DNA from: Lentibacillus juripiscarius JCM 12147
Lineage (GTDB): Bacteria; Bacillota; Bacilli; Bacillales_D; Amphibacillaceae
DNA: 16,684 nucleotides
Direction: 5' to 3'
NCBI GenBank assembly: GCA_001311805.1
Contig: BBCA01000060.1
Span: forward strand, 1-16,684
The position numbers and the translations under genes are program-made. Shown here piece by piece: positions 1 to 7,341 of this stretch (positions are counted from its first letter, which is position 1; each line of letters begins with the position of its first letter). The notes beneath the pieces were generated by a model. The model had not been told where the DNA came from, made no database searches, and saw only the letters and a program-made list of their open reading frames with translations.

Positions 1-341
1 TCGGACTTTTGGCCCTCTTTTGGACGGCTTTTGGCCTTGAGAAGCCTTCTCTCGGACTTTTCGTCCCGCTTTTAGGTGGCTTTTGGTCTTGAGAAGCCTT
101 CTCTCGGGCTTTTCAGCGGCGCTTTCCCGCGAGGAGGCTGAAGTCGTGCCTGCGGTAAAGAAGACACTGCGAAAAGGACGTCGGCTAAATTCGTTACGTA
201 CTGCGACAACGCCGACCCTAGAACATCCTGTTCGTCGGAGCAGATCTCGCGCTTGTACCCGGAGTGGTGAAAGCGAAGTGTATTTCCGGAACGGTAGTCC
301 AACCATCATCTCAATCTATTTCGCAGTTTATAGAAATTGTT
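1..341. repeat. Left copy of the terminal inverted repeat
   Basis: This stretch reads as the reverse complement of about 16277-16618, with well over 90% of bases agreeing by eye and only a few small indels. The match stops cleanly after ATAGAAATTGTT. Bases 1 to about 112 are two partial copies of a 52-bp tandem unit containing the palindrome GAGAAGCCTTCTC. Bases 113-341 are a non-tandem body containing GAGGAGGCTGA and GAAAGCGAAGTGTATTTCC motifs. The last also occurs in diverged form in the element at 7004-7282. Two open frames run through it, but they match no protein I recognise and the repeat explains the sequence better. It is cut by the window edge. Confidence 0.9.
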
Positions 342-430
342 CAGCAGCTTTACATTTTTTAAGGTGATAAAAACAACAGTCTATTAGAAAATAGCCTAGT
401 TTTAGACCATCTATGGTAATGGTGCACATA
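342..430. other. Spacer between the repeat and the opuAC terminator
   Basis: AT-rich sequence separates the inner edge of the left repeat from the opuAC terminator. I see no gene, promoter or repeat that I can support in it. Confidence 0.5.
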
Positions 431-464
431 AAAAGGCTGTCTCAACTTATGAGACAGCCTTTTT
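431..464 (-). terminator. Rho-independent terminator of the opuA operon
   Basis: AAAAGGCTGTCTCA and TGAGACAGCCTTTTT form a perfect stem around the loop ACTTA. Its inner edge lies 9 bases beyond the opuAC stop codon. Runs of A and T on both sides give a U-tract in either direction, so it may also stop reading from the repeat side. Confidence 0.93.
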
Positions 465-472
465 ACGTTTAT

Positions 473-1444
473 TTACAGATTACTCACCGATGCCTTCTGT
501 CCATTTTCAAGAAGATCAGGATTGTCTTCGAGGAATTGGCTTGCTGCATCTGCTGCTTCTGTACCATTATTGATTTCAACCAGTAGTTTGTTCTCCATTT
601 CCGTATCGTAATCTTCTGTCAAACGCTTCAGCACTTCATATGCTGCTGGAGAATCTTCTTTGAAGCTTGTATGTGCAATAGCTTCGATACGGTCACCTTC
701 ACCACCGTATACTTCTTTAGGGTCTTCCAGCATTTTCAGATCCATTTCCGCAAACATCCAGTGTGGTTTCCAACCCGGAATAATAATTGGTTCTTCATTA
801 TCGATTTTCTTCTGCAGTTCTGAAAGCATGGCACCTTCAGAGCTTGGCTTTAGTTCCCATTTGTCCAGACCATATTCTTCAATTGCTGTTTCCGTATTCT
901 GCATGACGCCTGCACCCGGGTCAATACCGGTAATTTCCCAGTCTACTGCTTCACCCAATTCCTTATTGCCTTTTAGGTCCTCAATAGAGTTAACATCCAT
1001 ATAGGATGGAACCGTCATGGCAAGTGGAGCTTTGTCAACAAATGCACCGACAGCTTCCACATCGTCCTGGTACTTTTCCCAGTAGGACTGGTGTGTCGCC
1101 GGGAGCCATGAAGCCGTCATAAATGATGAATCATCGTTGGCAACACTTGTCCACATCGCGCCTGCGTCAACCTGTTTTGGTTCCACAGTGTACCCTACTT
1201 CTTCAAGTACCTGCTTAACCAGGGGTGTACGAGCCATAGCGCCTGCCCAAGCAACGTAAGGAACAGTTAGTTCTGATTCACCAAGTTCTACACCGCTGCT
1301 GCTGTCGCCGCCGTCACTGTTACCACTGTCGTCGGAGCCGGAGTCGCTTTCACTTCCTTCATCACTGCCGCCACCACATGCTGCAAGTGCAATAACCAGC
1401 ACAAGTACAGCAGCTAAACCTAAAAATCTTAATTTCTTAAACAT
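473..1444 (-). CDS. opuAC: Glycine betaine ABC transporter, substrate-binding lipoprotein OpuAC
   Basis: Extracellular binding lipoprotein that captures glycine betaine (possibly proline betaine) and delivers it to the OpuAA/OpuAB importer. It is intact at 323 residues. A signal peptide ends in the lipobox LAAC, with Cys23 as the lipid anchor. A Gly/Ser/Asp/Glu linker covers residues about 24-58, followed by the OpuAC-type ligand domain. Trp66, Trp98, Trp113, Trp122, Trp225 and Trp229 are plausible members of the aromatic cage that holds the trimethylammonium group in this family; which ones do so is inference. The start is supported by AAGGAGGT at 1454-1461. It is the last gene of the operon and is followed by a strong terminator. 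The linker is unusually acidic, as in salt-adapted bacteria. This is one of only three uninterrupted genes in the window. Confidence 0.95.
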   Translation of the reverse strand: MFKKLRFLGLAAVLVLVIALAACGGGSDEGSESDSGSDDSGNSDGGDSSSGVELGESELTVPYVAWAGAMARTPLVKQVLEEVGYTVEPKQVDAGAMWTSVANDDSSFMTASWLPATHQSYWEKYQDDVEAVGAFVDKAPLAMTVPSYMDVNSIEDLKGNKELGEAVDWEITGIDPGAGVMQNTETAIEEYGLDKWELKPSSEGAMLSELQKKIDNEEPIIIPGWKPHWMFAEMDLKMLEDPKEVYGGEGDRIEAIAHTSFKEDSPAAYEVLKRLTEDYDTEMENKLLVEINNGTEAADAASQFLEDNPDLLENGQKASVSNL

Positions 1445-1483
1445 AAGAAATTGACCTCCTTAAAATAATGTTTTTATATGTCT

Positions 1484-1518
1484 CGGGTCTTCACATCATG
1501 AATGATGCAGAAAACCCG
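1484..1518 (-). promoter_or_regulatory. Intercistronic stem-loop between opuAB and opuAC
   Basis: In the 83-base gap between opuAB and opuAC, CGGGT/ACCCG closes an outer stem and CATCAT/ATGATG an inner stem with a 2-base loop. No long U-tract follows, so a full terminator is unlikely. A processing or mRNA-stabilising hairpin that raises binding-protein output relative to the membrane components is a plausible inference. Confidence 0.5.
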
Positions 1519-1527
1519 TGAACATGC

Positions 1528-2365
1528 TTAATTTTTATTTGCTCCCTGCGTAATGCGGTCAAGCAGCATCGCAAGAATAACAAGTGATAGTCCACCTTCA
1601 AACCCTGGTCCGATAGCAACCTGCGTTACAGCCCTGTAAACGACCGTGCCAAGACCAGGTGCCCCGACCATGGAGGCGATAACAACCATCGATAATGAAA
1701 GCATAATCGTCTGGTTGATACCTGCCATAATTGTTGGCATGGCAAGTGGTATTTGAACTTTTGTCAGTCTCTGTCCGGTAGAGGAACCAAATGCATTTGA
1801 TGCTTCAATAAGTTCCTGATCGACCTGCCGGATACCAAGGTTTGCGAGCCTTACAGTAGGCGGCATGGAGAAAATGATGGTTGCAACAACACCTGGCACC
1901 ATGCCCAGACTGAAGAAGACAACTGCCGGAATCAAATAAACAAAGGCAGGCATCGTCTGCATAAAGTCAAGAATTGGAGTTATAACTGCCTGTACGGAAC
2001 CTTTCTGCGACATCCAAATCCCTATTGGAATACCAATGATCATGGAAATTAAACAGATATAACAACGAGTGAAATGGTTTCAATCAATTCTGGCCAATAG
2101 CCAAGATTGTTGATTAACCCAAGTCCTATCAATGCAAACAGACCCAGTTTCCAGTTCACCACCCACCATGCTAAGAGTGCAATCAGTATAATAAGCACAA
2201 TTGGTGGTCCCAATTCCATCAGCATGACAAAATTCTCCGTCACAAATTCTATAACGGTTGAAATAGTATCAAATAATGCCGAAAGATACGTTGTCAAAAA
2301 TCAACAAATGATTCAATCCAGCTTGCCAGTGGCAATTTGGGGAAGAGTTGACCGGTATTATCCAT
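1528..2365 (-). CDS. opuAB: Glycine betaine ABC transporter permease OpuAB (two frameshifts as sequenced)
   Basis: Membrane-spanning permease of the OpuA osmoprotectant importer. The start at 2365 gives [20 protein letters not shown], which resembles the OpuAB N-terminus, and is preceded by GGGGGTGA. It overlaps the opuAA stop by 8 bases, indicating coupled translation. Two single-base losses break the frame, at the A run 2296-2300 and at AAA 2051-2053. Adding one base to each gives 279 residues, the usual size. The membrane segments include the ALAWW region. The C-terminal half carries the binding-protein-dependent permease signature: the stretch from EASNAFGSSTGQ to PLAMPTIMAGINQ is the EAA-type loop that contacts OpuAA. 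The interruptions look like homopolymer errors. Confidence 0.9.
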
Positions 2366-3568
2366 TGATTACTTCACCCCCATTTCCATTCAGTACATCA
2401 TCGTTGCCGGCTAATGCACCAATAACCGAACCGCGAACAACGATTCCTACAAGCTTTCCAGACTCATCGACAACTGATAGTGGTGCTTTATCGTCGGCCA
2501 TTGGCTCAAAGGCGTCTGCAAGCAGCGTATCCGTTTGAACCGTTGGTATATCGGAAGTTAGGATCTCTTCAAGTCCTTTCTCCTTTTAGCTGCCTCCGCT
2601 GCCTGGTCCGCGGTTACATATCCGAGCAATTTTTCTTTTTATCCACGACATAATGGTGGAAAGGCCACTGTCTTTCATTAGCCTTAAAGCTACATTGGCA
2701 CCTCTATCAACGGATACGCTTTCTGCCCGTTTCATAACATGGCCGGCAGTAAGTACTTTCGACAGATCAACGTCTTCAACAAAACGTTCAACGTAATCGT
2801 TAGCCGGATCCATCAAAATCTCCTCCGCCGTACCAACTTGTACAATACTGCCATCTTTCATCAAAGCAATTCTGTCACCGATGCGAAGCGCTTCGTTCAA
2901 GTCGTGTGTAATGAAGATAATCGTTTTATGCACGGACTGCTGCAAATCCATCAGCTCATCCTGCATATCTTTGCGGATCAGTGGATCGAGCGCACTGAAT
3001 GCCTCGTCCATCAGTAGAATCTCAGGGTCATTGGCAAGTGCTCTTGCCAAGCCGACACGCTGCTGCATACCGCCGGAAAGTTCACTTGGATACTTGTCCG
3101 TATAACCGCCGAGACCAACCAGTTCAAGCGCTTCTGTTGCTTTTTTGGCACGTTCATCTTTGTCGATCCCCTGGATTTCCAGGCCGTACTCCGCATTTTT
3201 TGAATGGTTTTATGCGGAAGGAGTGCAAAATTTTGAAAAACCATGCTCATTTTCTTTCTGCGCATGTCCCGCAGTTGTTCTTTATTCATTTCTGTAATGT
3301 TTTCATCACCAAGCCATACATCACCTGAAGTGGGTTCAATCAGCCGGTTCAGCATGCGGACAAGTGTCGATTTACCGCTTCCTGACAAGCCCATGATGAC
3401 AAAGACTTCTCCGTCCTGAACCTCAAACGATGCCTGATTGACACCTACCGTCATCCCTGTTAAATCCAGGATTTCATCTTTTGATTTATTTTCTTCCAGG
3501 TATTTCACGGCTTGCTTCGGACGTCTGCCGAAAATCTTCGTCAGTCTGTCTACCTTAATTGTACTCAT
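2358..3568 (-). CDS. opuAA: Glycine betaine ABC transporter ATPase OpuAA (four frameshifts as sequenced)
   Basis: Cytoplasmic ATPase of the OpuA importer. It has Walker [10 protein letters not shown] (residues 60-68), then the signature LSGGMQQRV, Walker [13 protein letters not shown] and the H-loop ITHD. The C-terminal third is a CBS-type regulatory tail, as in OpuA systems that sense ionic strength or c-di-AMP. The frame is broken at the T run 3196-3201, at 2652-2653, at the T run 2630-2634 and at 2584-2587. Each site is one base short. Restoring them gives 404 residues and a tail ending GNGGEVING, with the stop at 2358 overlapping the opuAB start. GAGGTG at 3574-3579 is the ribosome site. 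The gene is first in the operon, behind a SigA-like promoter and next to a divergent GbsR-type regulator. Confidence 0.92.
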
Positions 3569-3862
3569 GTTTTCACCTCGCTTAATTTCAGAATCCCGGT
3601 TTTTACGTCCGTTTTTCTTCTTAATCCTATCCTGGTAACTGCAAGCAATGCCGGAGCTGCCAGAAAATTAGATTGATAGTTTTGCCTATGTTCGCGGAGT
3701 CATCTACCACACCGCTTTTCCCCCTTCTTTTAATTGATGTATTCGCTGACGAGGATAATAGTCTTGGTCCTTTTCTATCAGTTTAAATGAATAAAACGAA
3801 ACCAAACTTATTCCATTTGGCTTTCATTCATATTTTGGACTGCCCTCGCTTCGTCATCCACT
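3569..3862 (-). other. Long 5' leader of opuA
   Basis: About 294 bases separate the predicted transcription start (near 3862) from the opuAA start codon. The leader has a weak hairpin candidate, GCGG...CCGC around 3692-3713, but no riboswitch that I recognise. Its length leaves room for post-transcriptional control, or the operon may have another promoter closer to the gene. Confidence 0.4.
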
Positions 3863-3868
3863 CTTAAT

Positions 3869-3897
3869 ACTATATTCGAAAGGTCTGTATAATTCAA
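3869..3897 (-). promoter_or_regulatory. Predicted SigA promoter of opuA
   Basis: On the minus strand, TTGAAT (3892-3897) and TATAGT (3869-3874) are separated by exactly 17 bases. It points into opuAA and lies just downstream of the TGTAC repeat cluster, a suitable position for control by the adjacent regulator. Confidence 0.6.
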
Positions 3898-3930
3898 ATG
3901 TTAAATACCGTTGATTTTGTATGTTTTTTT

Positions 3931-3960
3931 TGTACAGTTTATTCTGTACGTAATTGTACA
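3931..3960. promoter_or_regulatory. Cluster of TGTAC inverted repeats, candidate operator
   Basis: TGTACA, TGTACG and TGTACA begin at 3931, 3945 and 3955. They form two overlapping inverted repeats: GTACAG-N6-CTGTAC at 3932-3949 and TGTAC-N6-GTACA at 3945-3960. The cluster lies between opuA and the divergent GbsR-type gene, just upstream of the opuA -35 box. That fits a binding site for this regulator, but the assignment is inference. Confidence 0.5.
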
Positions 3961-4071
3961 AGTTTGTTCTTTTGATTTCTCCATTTTGCGCCAATTTACT
4001 TGCCAACCCACTATTTTTATTACTGTTGTTTTGGTGTAACCTTTATGTACCAGGACTTATAGGGGGATTTT

Positions 4072-4542
4072 ATGTGCGGGTCTACTACTGAAAAGTTTAC
4101 AAATAAAATAATTATTGAATTTGCCAAAACAATTGAATTGTTCGGCTTGACCCCAGCCGAGGCCAGGCTTTTTGTTTATCTGTACCTTCAGGAAGAGCCG
4201 CAGACACTTGATGAAATGGGCGAGGCACTGGGAAAAAGTAAGACATCGATGAGTACAAGCATTCGCAGCTTGTCTGATTCCAATCTTGTCACCCGTGTCT
4301 GGAAAAAAGGCGTACGCAAAGACTTATATGAAGCAAATACACAATTATTCAAAACGTTCATGAACAATTATGTGAATAAGTGGCTGGATGCATCCAGCCA
4401 TCAGAAGGACTCACTGGAGAACATACGGGAGGAGCTTGAAGACCGTGCTGTGAATAACCCAGGAATTGCTGATAATCTAAACGAAATTATTGATTTCCAC
4501 AAACGGATTGAGTCATCATTTCGCCACCTGAACGATGAATGA
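4072..4542 (+). CDS. GbsR/MarR-type transcriptional regulator, probable opuA regulator
   Basis: Intact 156-residue DNA-binding protein of the GbsR branch of the MarR superfamily, whose studied members repress choline or glycine betaine uptake and synthesis genes. The winged helix-turn-helix lies at about residues 45-90. It contains the family block GKSKTSMSTSIRSLSDSNLV, followed by the wing KKGVRKDLYEA. The C-terminal half is predicted helical and probably mediates dimerisation. GGGGGA at 4062-4067 is the ribosome site, with the ATG 4 bases later. It is divergent from opuAA and shares a roughly 500-base control region with it, the usual arrangement for a local regulator. It is shorter than the regulator at 8778-9355 and different in sequence. 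I cannot tell whether it is closest to OpcR or to another subgroup, so no symbol is given. Confidence 0.85.
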   Translation: MCGSTTEKFTNKIIIEFAKTIELFGLTPAEARLFVYLYLQEEPQTLDEMGEALGKSKTSMSTSIRSLSDSNLVTRVWKKGVRKDLYEANTQLFKTFMNNYVNKWLDASSHQKDSLENIREELEDRAVNNPGIADNLNEIIDFHKRIESSFRHLNDE

Positions 4543-4579
4543 CTTTCCATCTCACCTGGCAACTAACTGATTGGATATC

Positions 4580-4921
4580 TCATCTTCCATTTTCCTTTAA
4601 AATCTGCATAAACACGTCCATTAAAGAAGGATAGTATCCTTCTTTTTTTAGTGCAGCAATCACCGCATCCGGATGCAGTTTCACATTTAGCATGCCTGCA
4701 AAATGAACCAAGAGAGATGTGAAATCCAGTAGTCCCTCCTCTTTTTGCATCGTATACTGCTGGTACAAGCCTTCCAAATGCTCGAATAATTCGTCGTATT
4801 CCTGTTTGCTGATATTATTTTCAATAATCATTCTGACGAGTGGATACTGCTCCATGTCCATGGTTTTCGTCAGCAATTGAATATGAAAGGTTTTCGTTGA
4901 ATAATCTTTTTCATTTTCCAC
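4580..4921 (-). CDS. yhaI: DUF1878 family protein YhaI
   Basis: Small cytoplasmic protein of unknown function resembling B. subtilis YhaI. Recognisable stretches are HIQLLTKTMDMEQYPLVRMI near the N-terminus, LLVHFAGMLNVKLHP in the middle, and YYPSLMDVFMQILKE at the end. An upstream ATG at 4951 is possible. I prefer the GTG at 4921 because GGAGG (4931-4935) sits 9 bases before it and the extra N-terminal residues do not resemble the family. This gives 113 residues, the usual size. The frame is intact. It is convergent with the regulator at 4072 and divergent from the DUF3267 gene. Its presence near prsA matches the B. subtilis gene neighbourhood. Confidence 0.82.
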   Translation of the reverse strand: MENEKDYSTKTFHIQLLTKTMDMEQYPLVRMIIENNISKQEYDELFEHLEGLYQQYTMQKEEGLLDFTSLLVHFAGMLNVKLHPDAVIAALKKEGYYPSLMDVFMQILKENGR

Positions 4922-5025
4922 TTGAACCAGCCTCCAGCACCATATTCTCAAAACATTTCAAACTATTGATACGGCGGTATTTCAAGCCGCGTTAAAAATG
5001 GGCATATTTTTTTCCTGAAAACCTA

Positions 5026-5054
5026 TTGCTTTTTGTATCTTTCCGTACTATTAT
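5026..5054 (+). promoter_or_regulatory. Predicted SigA promoter of the DUF3267 gene
   Basis: TTGCTT (5026-5031) and TATTAT (5049-5054) are 17 bases apart. They lie about 45 bases upstream of the start codon, with a strong ribosome site between. Confidence 0.55.
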
Positions 5055-5098
5055 CTTAGAGGAAAATCGGATTTATAAAAACGGGGAGGGGATCAAAA

Positions 5099-5639
5099 AT
5101 GAATTGCCTTAAAATCATTAATTTGCATAAACAGTATGGACTGAACCGATTATATCTGCAATCATTTTTGACTGGCCTCTTATCCTTTGTATTTCTATAT
5201 GTGCCCATCTCCATCAGGCACGGCATGCCCGATTTAGATGAGTTCGGCATTTTCCCGCTACTAATAGCGATTCTTTTCATGCCGTTCATACACGTGTTCA
5301 TGCACATGCTGCCGCTGATCATGATGAATAAACAAGCGCGACTGATTTATAAGCAGAATACCATTTTCTTTTCCAATATCAATTATTATACAAAAAATAT
5401 GTTTCCAAAAAGCCTCACTGCTGGCTGCGGTTGCACCGACACTTCTTATCACCATACCCGGTGTAATGGCGGCATACTTTTTCAGTGGCTATTATGTTTA
5501 CTTCCTGATTTTCACATCGATTCATATCGGGATGACCTTTACTGACTTCCTGTATATCCTATATATTTCGAAGGCGCCAAAAGAAGCCTATATTGAAAAC
5601 AGCAACAACGAGATTGCCATCCTTGTCAAATCATCATAA
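5099..5639 (+). CDS. DUF3267 family membrane protein (one frameshift as sequenced)
   Basis: Predicted membrane protein of the DUF3267 family, annotated elsewhere as putative zincin-type peptidases. GGGGAGGGG at 5083-5091 precedes the ATG. The frame breaks at the A run 5407-5411, where one base appears to be extra. Removing it joins the N-terminal part to a C-terminal part running from LAAVAPTLLITIPGVMAAYF to the end ILVKSS at 5639, giving 179 residues. Predicted membrane segments lie near residues 20-37 and 50-72, with two more after residue 105. The expected HExxH metal motif appears as His65-Val-Phe-Met-His69, so the catalytic glutamate is missing. Either the protein is not a protease or the motif differs here. 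A terminator follows. The family call is from memory of the motif and topology. Confidence 0.75.
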
Positions 5640-5645
5640 AGTGAA

Positions 5646-5694
5646 AATCCGGGCATAGCCTCGCTTATGAGGAATCAGGTGCCTGGTTTTTTTA
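5646..5694 (+). terminator. Probable rho-independent terminator after the DUF3267 gene
   Basis: CCGGGCA and TGCCTGG pair (one G-T), with an inner CCTC/GAGG stem, followed by seven T. It begins about 7 bases after the stop codon. Confidence 0.7.
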
Positions 5695-5779
5695 TATCTT
5701 GAATGCAATTTACTCTGTTCATGTCATTCAACTTTTGATACAGTATAAACGATGGGTGATTTCGTAAGGGGGTTTTTGC

Positions 5780-5964
5780 ATGACAATGATTTTTCCATTT
5801 TACGCAGTTTTTGTATTGCTCATTTTTAATTCATTGACACATCAATTCTGCATGAAAATGGAGATGAAAGAAAAAAGCAATCCACCATGTTCCGTGTCAT
5901 AAATATTATGGTTTTAATATTATTGGTATCCTCTTATATGAAAGTATTGAATGCGATGACATAA
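5780..5964 (+). CDS. Small hydrophobic protein, 61 residues (one frameshift as sequenced)
   Basis: A short gene I do not recognise. AAGGGGG (5767-5773) lies 6 bases before the ATG. The N-terminus is a membrane segment, FPFYAVFVLLIFNSL. The frame is then lost at the A run 5871-5876, which appears one base short. Adding an A continues through a charged stretch (KMEMKEKKQ) into a second hydrophobic segment, INIMVLILLVSSYM, ending LNAMT at 5964. Two hydrophobic helices joined by a basic loop suggest a membrane hairpin. It stands between the DUF3267 gene and prsA on the same strand. The good ribosome site and coherent restored topology favour a real gene, but there is no functional evidence. Confidence 0.55.
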
Positions 5965-6048
5965 CGTCACTATTTCGTATAGAAGATAAAATATGGTATA
6001 GTTATTAAATAATCTAATGATGTTAAAATCAAACAGGAGTGGGAAAAT

Positions 6049-6938
6049 ATGAAAAAAGCAGCCATTGCCGTAACACTGACAGCAAGCATCTTTACACTCA
6101 CAGCTTGCAATTCAGGTGAAGGAGATTCTGAAGTAGTCGCAGAAACAAATGCAGGCAACATTACGAAAGATGATTTTTACCAGGAATTGAAGGACCGTTA
6201 CGGGGAATCTGTCCTCCGGGAATTGGTCACGGTGGAAGTATTGAACGATAAGTACGACGTAAGCGACAAACAGATTGATAAAGAAGTGCAGAATGTGAAA
6301 GACCAGCTGGGTGATCAGTTCCAATCCGTTCTTCAGCGGCAAGGGTTTAAAGATGAACAGGCATTCCGCAAAATGCTCAAACTCAGCCTCCTGCAGGAAG
6401 AAGCTGTAGCAGAGGACATGGATATTTCCAAAAAGAGCTGAAAGAAAAATATGAACGGATGAAAACCGAAGTTAAGGCCAAACACATTCTAGTCGATAAA
6501 AAAGAAAAAGCTAAGTAAGTAAAGAAAAAGCTGGATAACGGCGGAGACTTTGCTGAACTGGCCAAAGAGTATTCAACAGATAAAGCATCCGCTGAAAAAG
6601 GCGGCGACCTCGGATACTTCTCTACCGGAAAAATGGTCCCGGCGTTTGAAGACAAAGCCTACAGCATGGACAAAGGGGATGTCAGTGACCCGGTCAAGAC
6701 CGAACACGGCTATCACATTATTAAAGTGACGGACAAGCGTGAGAAAGAAGAGGATATTGGTTCATTCAAGGACAATAAAAACAACATTCGACGCCAAATC
6801 ATCAACCAGAAGATGGATGTTCAAAAGGCACAGAAAAAAGTTCAAGGACTATTGAATGATGCTGACATTGATGTAAAAGCGGAAGGTCTGAAAGATATAT
6901 TTGCTCAGAAAGCATCCGCAGAGAAAAAGAAAAACTAA
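6049..6938 (+). CDS. prsA: Foldase lipoprotein PrsA, parvulin-type peptidyl-prolyl isomerase (one frameshift and one in-frame stop as sequenced)
   Basis: Membrane-anchored lipoprotein that helps exported proteins fold after Sec translocation. The signal peptide ends in the lipobox LTAC, with Cys20 lipidated. An N-terminal chaperone domain follows, then a parvulin domain from about residue 143 (VKAKHILVD) through GGDLGYFSTGKMVPAFEDKA and VSDPVKTEHGYHIIKVTDKR, then a helical C-terminus. AGGAGT at 6035-6040 sets the start. The frame breaks at the A run 6430-6434, one base short. It is interrupted again by TAA at 6516-6518, where the family normally has a residue such as Glu or Gln inside a KEVKKKL-like stretch. 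That stop is a substitution, not a homopolymer indel. Restored length is 296 residues, as expected for PrsA. Loss would be surprising, since PrsA is essential in B. subtilis. Confidence 0.93.
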
Positions 6939-6953
6939 CGTGAAACATTAGAA

Positions 6954-6996
6954 AACTAAGGCTTATCGCCAAGCTCTGATGGCAAAAGCCTTAGTT
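6954..6996 (+). terminator. Stem-loop after prsA, possible terminator
   Basis: AACTAAGGCTT and AAGCCTTAGTT form a perfect 11-bp stem, with an inner CGCCA/TGGC pairing. It starts 15 bases after the prsA stop. There is only a weak T-tract after it, so termination may be inefficient. Confidence 0.55.
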
Positions 6997-7003
6997 GCAC
7001 TTA

Positions 7004-7282
7004 TGCAGTAAGAAAGTATTTAGGGTCAACACCAAAATCTATGGTTGAAATGAGTGAATATGGTAGTAAAACTAGCTAGCGGAGGAAAAACATGGAGACT
7101 CCTGTGGGAATGCGCAGTGTGAAGACCCCGCAGAAAAAGCGATCTTCTTTTTCGAGGAGGCTGAGGACAAGCCCACGGAAAGCGTAGTGTTTTTCCGAAG
7201 CGACTGCTAACGTCAAAATGACATCTAATTTGTCAACCATAGATTTTGGTGAATAGCCAGTATTTATACTTTCTTAACTGCA
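7004..7282. repeat. Palindrome-bounded dispersed repeat between prsA and yhaL
   Basis: A 19-bp perfect inverted repeat, CACCAAAATCTATGGTTGA at 7030-7048 and its complement at 7233-7251, flanks about 180 bases. The inversion extends outward imperfectly through TGCAGTAAGAAAGTAT and ACTTTCTTAACTGCA. The core has motifs I know from dispersed Bacillaceae intergenic repeats: GGAGACTCCTGTGGGA, GAAGACCCCGCAG, CGAGGAGGCTGAGG and CGGAAAGCGTAGTG. It codes for no protein and may fold into a long RNA hairpin on either strand. It resembles a small non-autonomous (MITE-like) element, but I see no obvious target duplication. Confidence 0.75.
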
Positions 7283-7321
7283 AAAAGACGAATCCATGAT
7301 TTAAATGGGTTCGTCTTTTTT
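7282..7321 (-). terminator. Rho-independent terminator after yhaL
   Basis: AAAAAGACGAATCCA and TGGGTTCGTCTTTTT form a stem around an AT-rich loop, with A and T runs outside. It lies about 20 bases beyond the yhaL stop and could work in both directions. Confidence 0.75.
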
Positions 7322-7341
7322 ATTTCGGATATTCTATTCTC

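Noticed and set aside
72..367. Open reading frames on both strands in the left repeat, with a counterpart at 16308-16502
   Set aside because: They lie wholly in repeated sequence, have no supporting ribosome site that I see, and show no protein family features.
3808..3861. An 18-codon GTG-started frame at the head of the opuA leader as a leader peptide
   Set aside because: It would begin almost at the predicted transcription start with no ribosome site, and nothing links it to control of opuA.
3569..3862. A c-di-AMP (ydaO-type) riboswitch in the opuA leader
   Set aside because: I could not find the conserved ydaO sequence blocks; only a weak short hairpin is visible.
5056..5322. Minus-strand frames opposite the DUF3267 gene
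   Set aside because: The plus-strand gene has a promoter, a ribosome site and coherent membrane topology; the minus frames have none.
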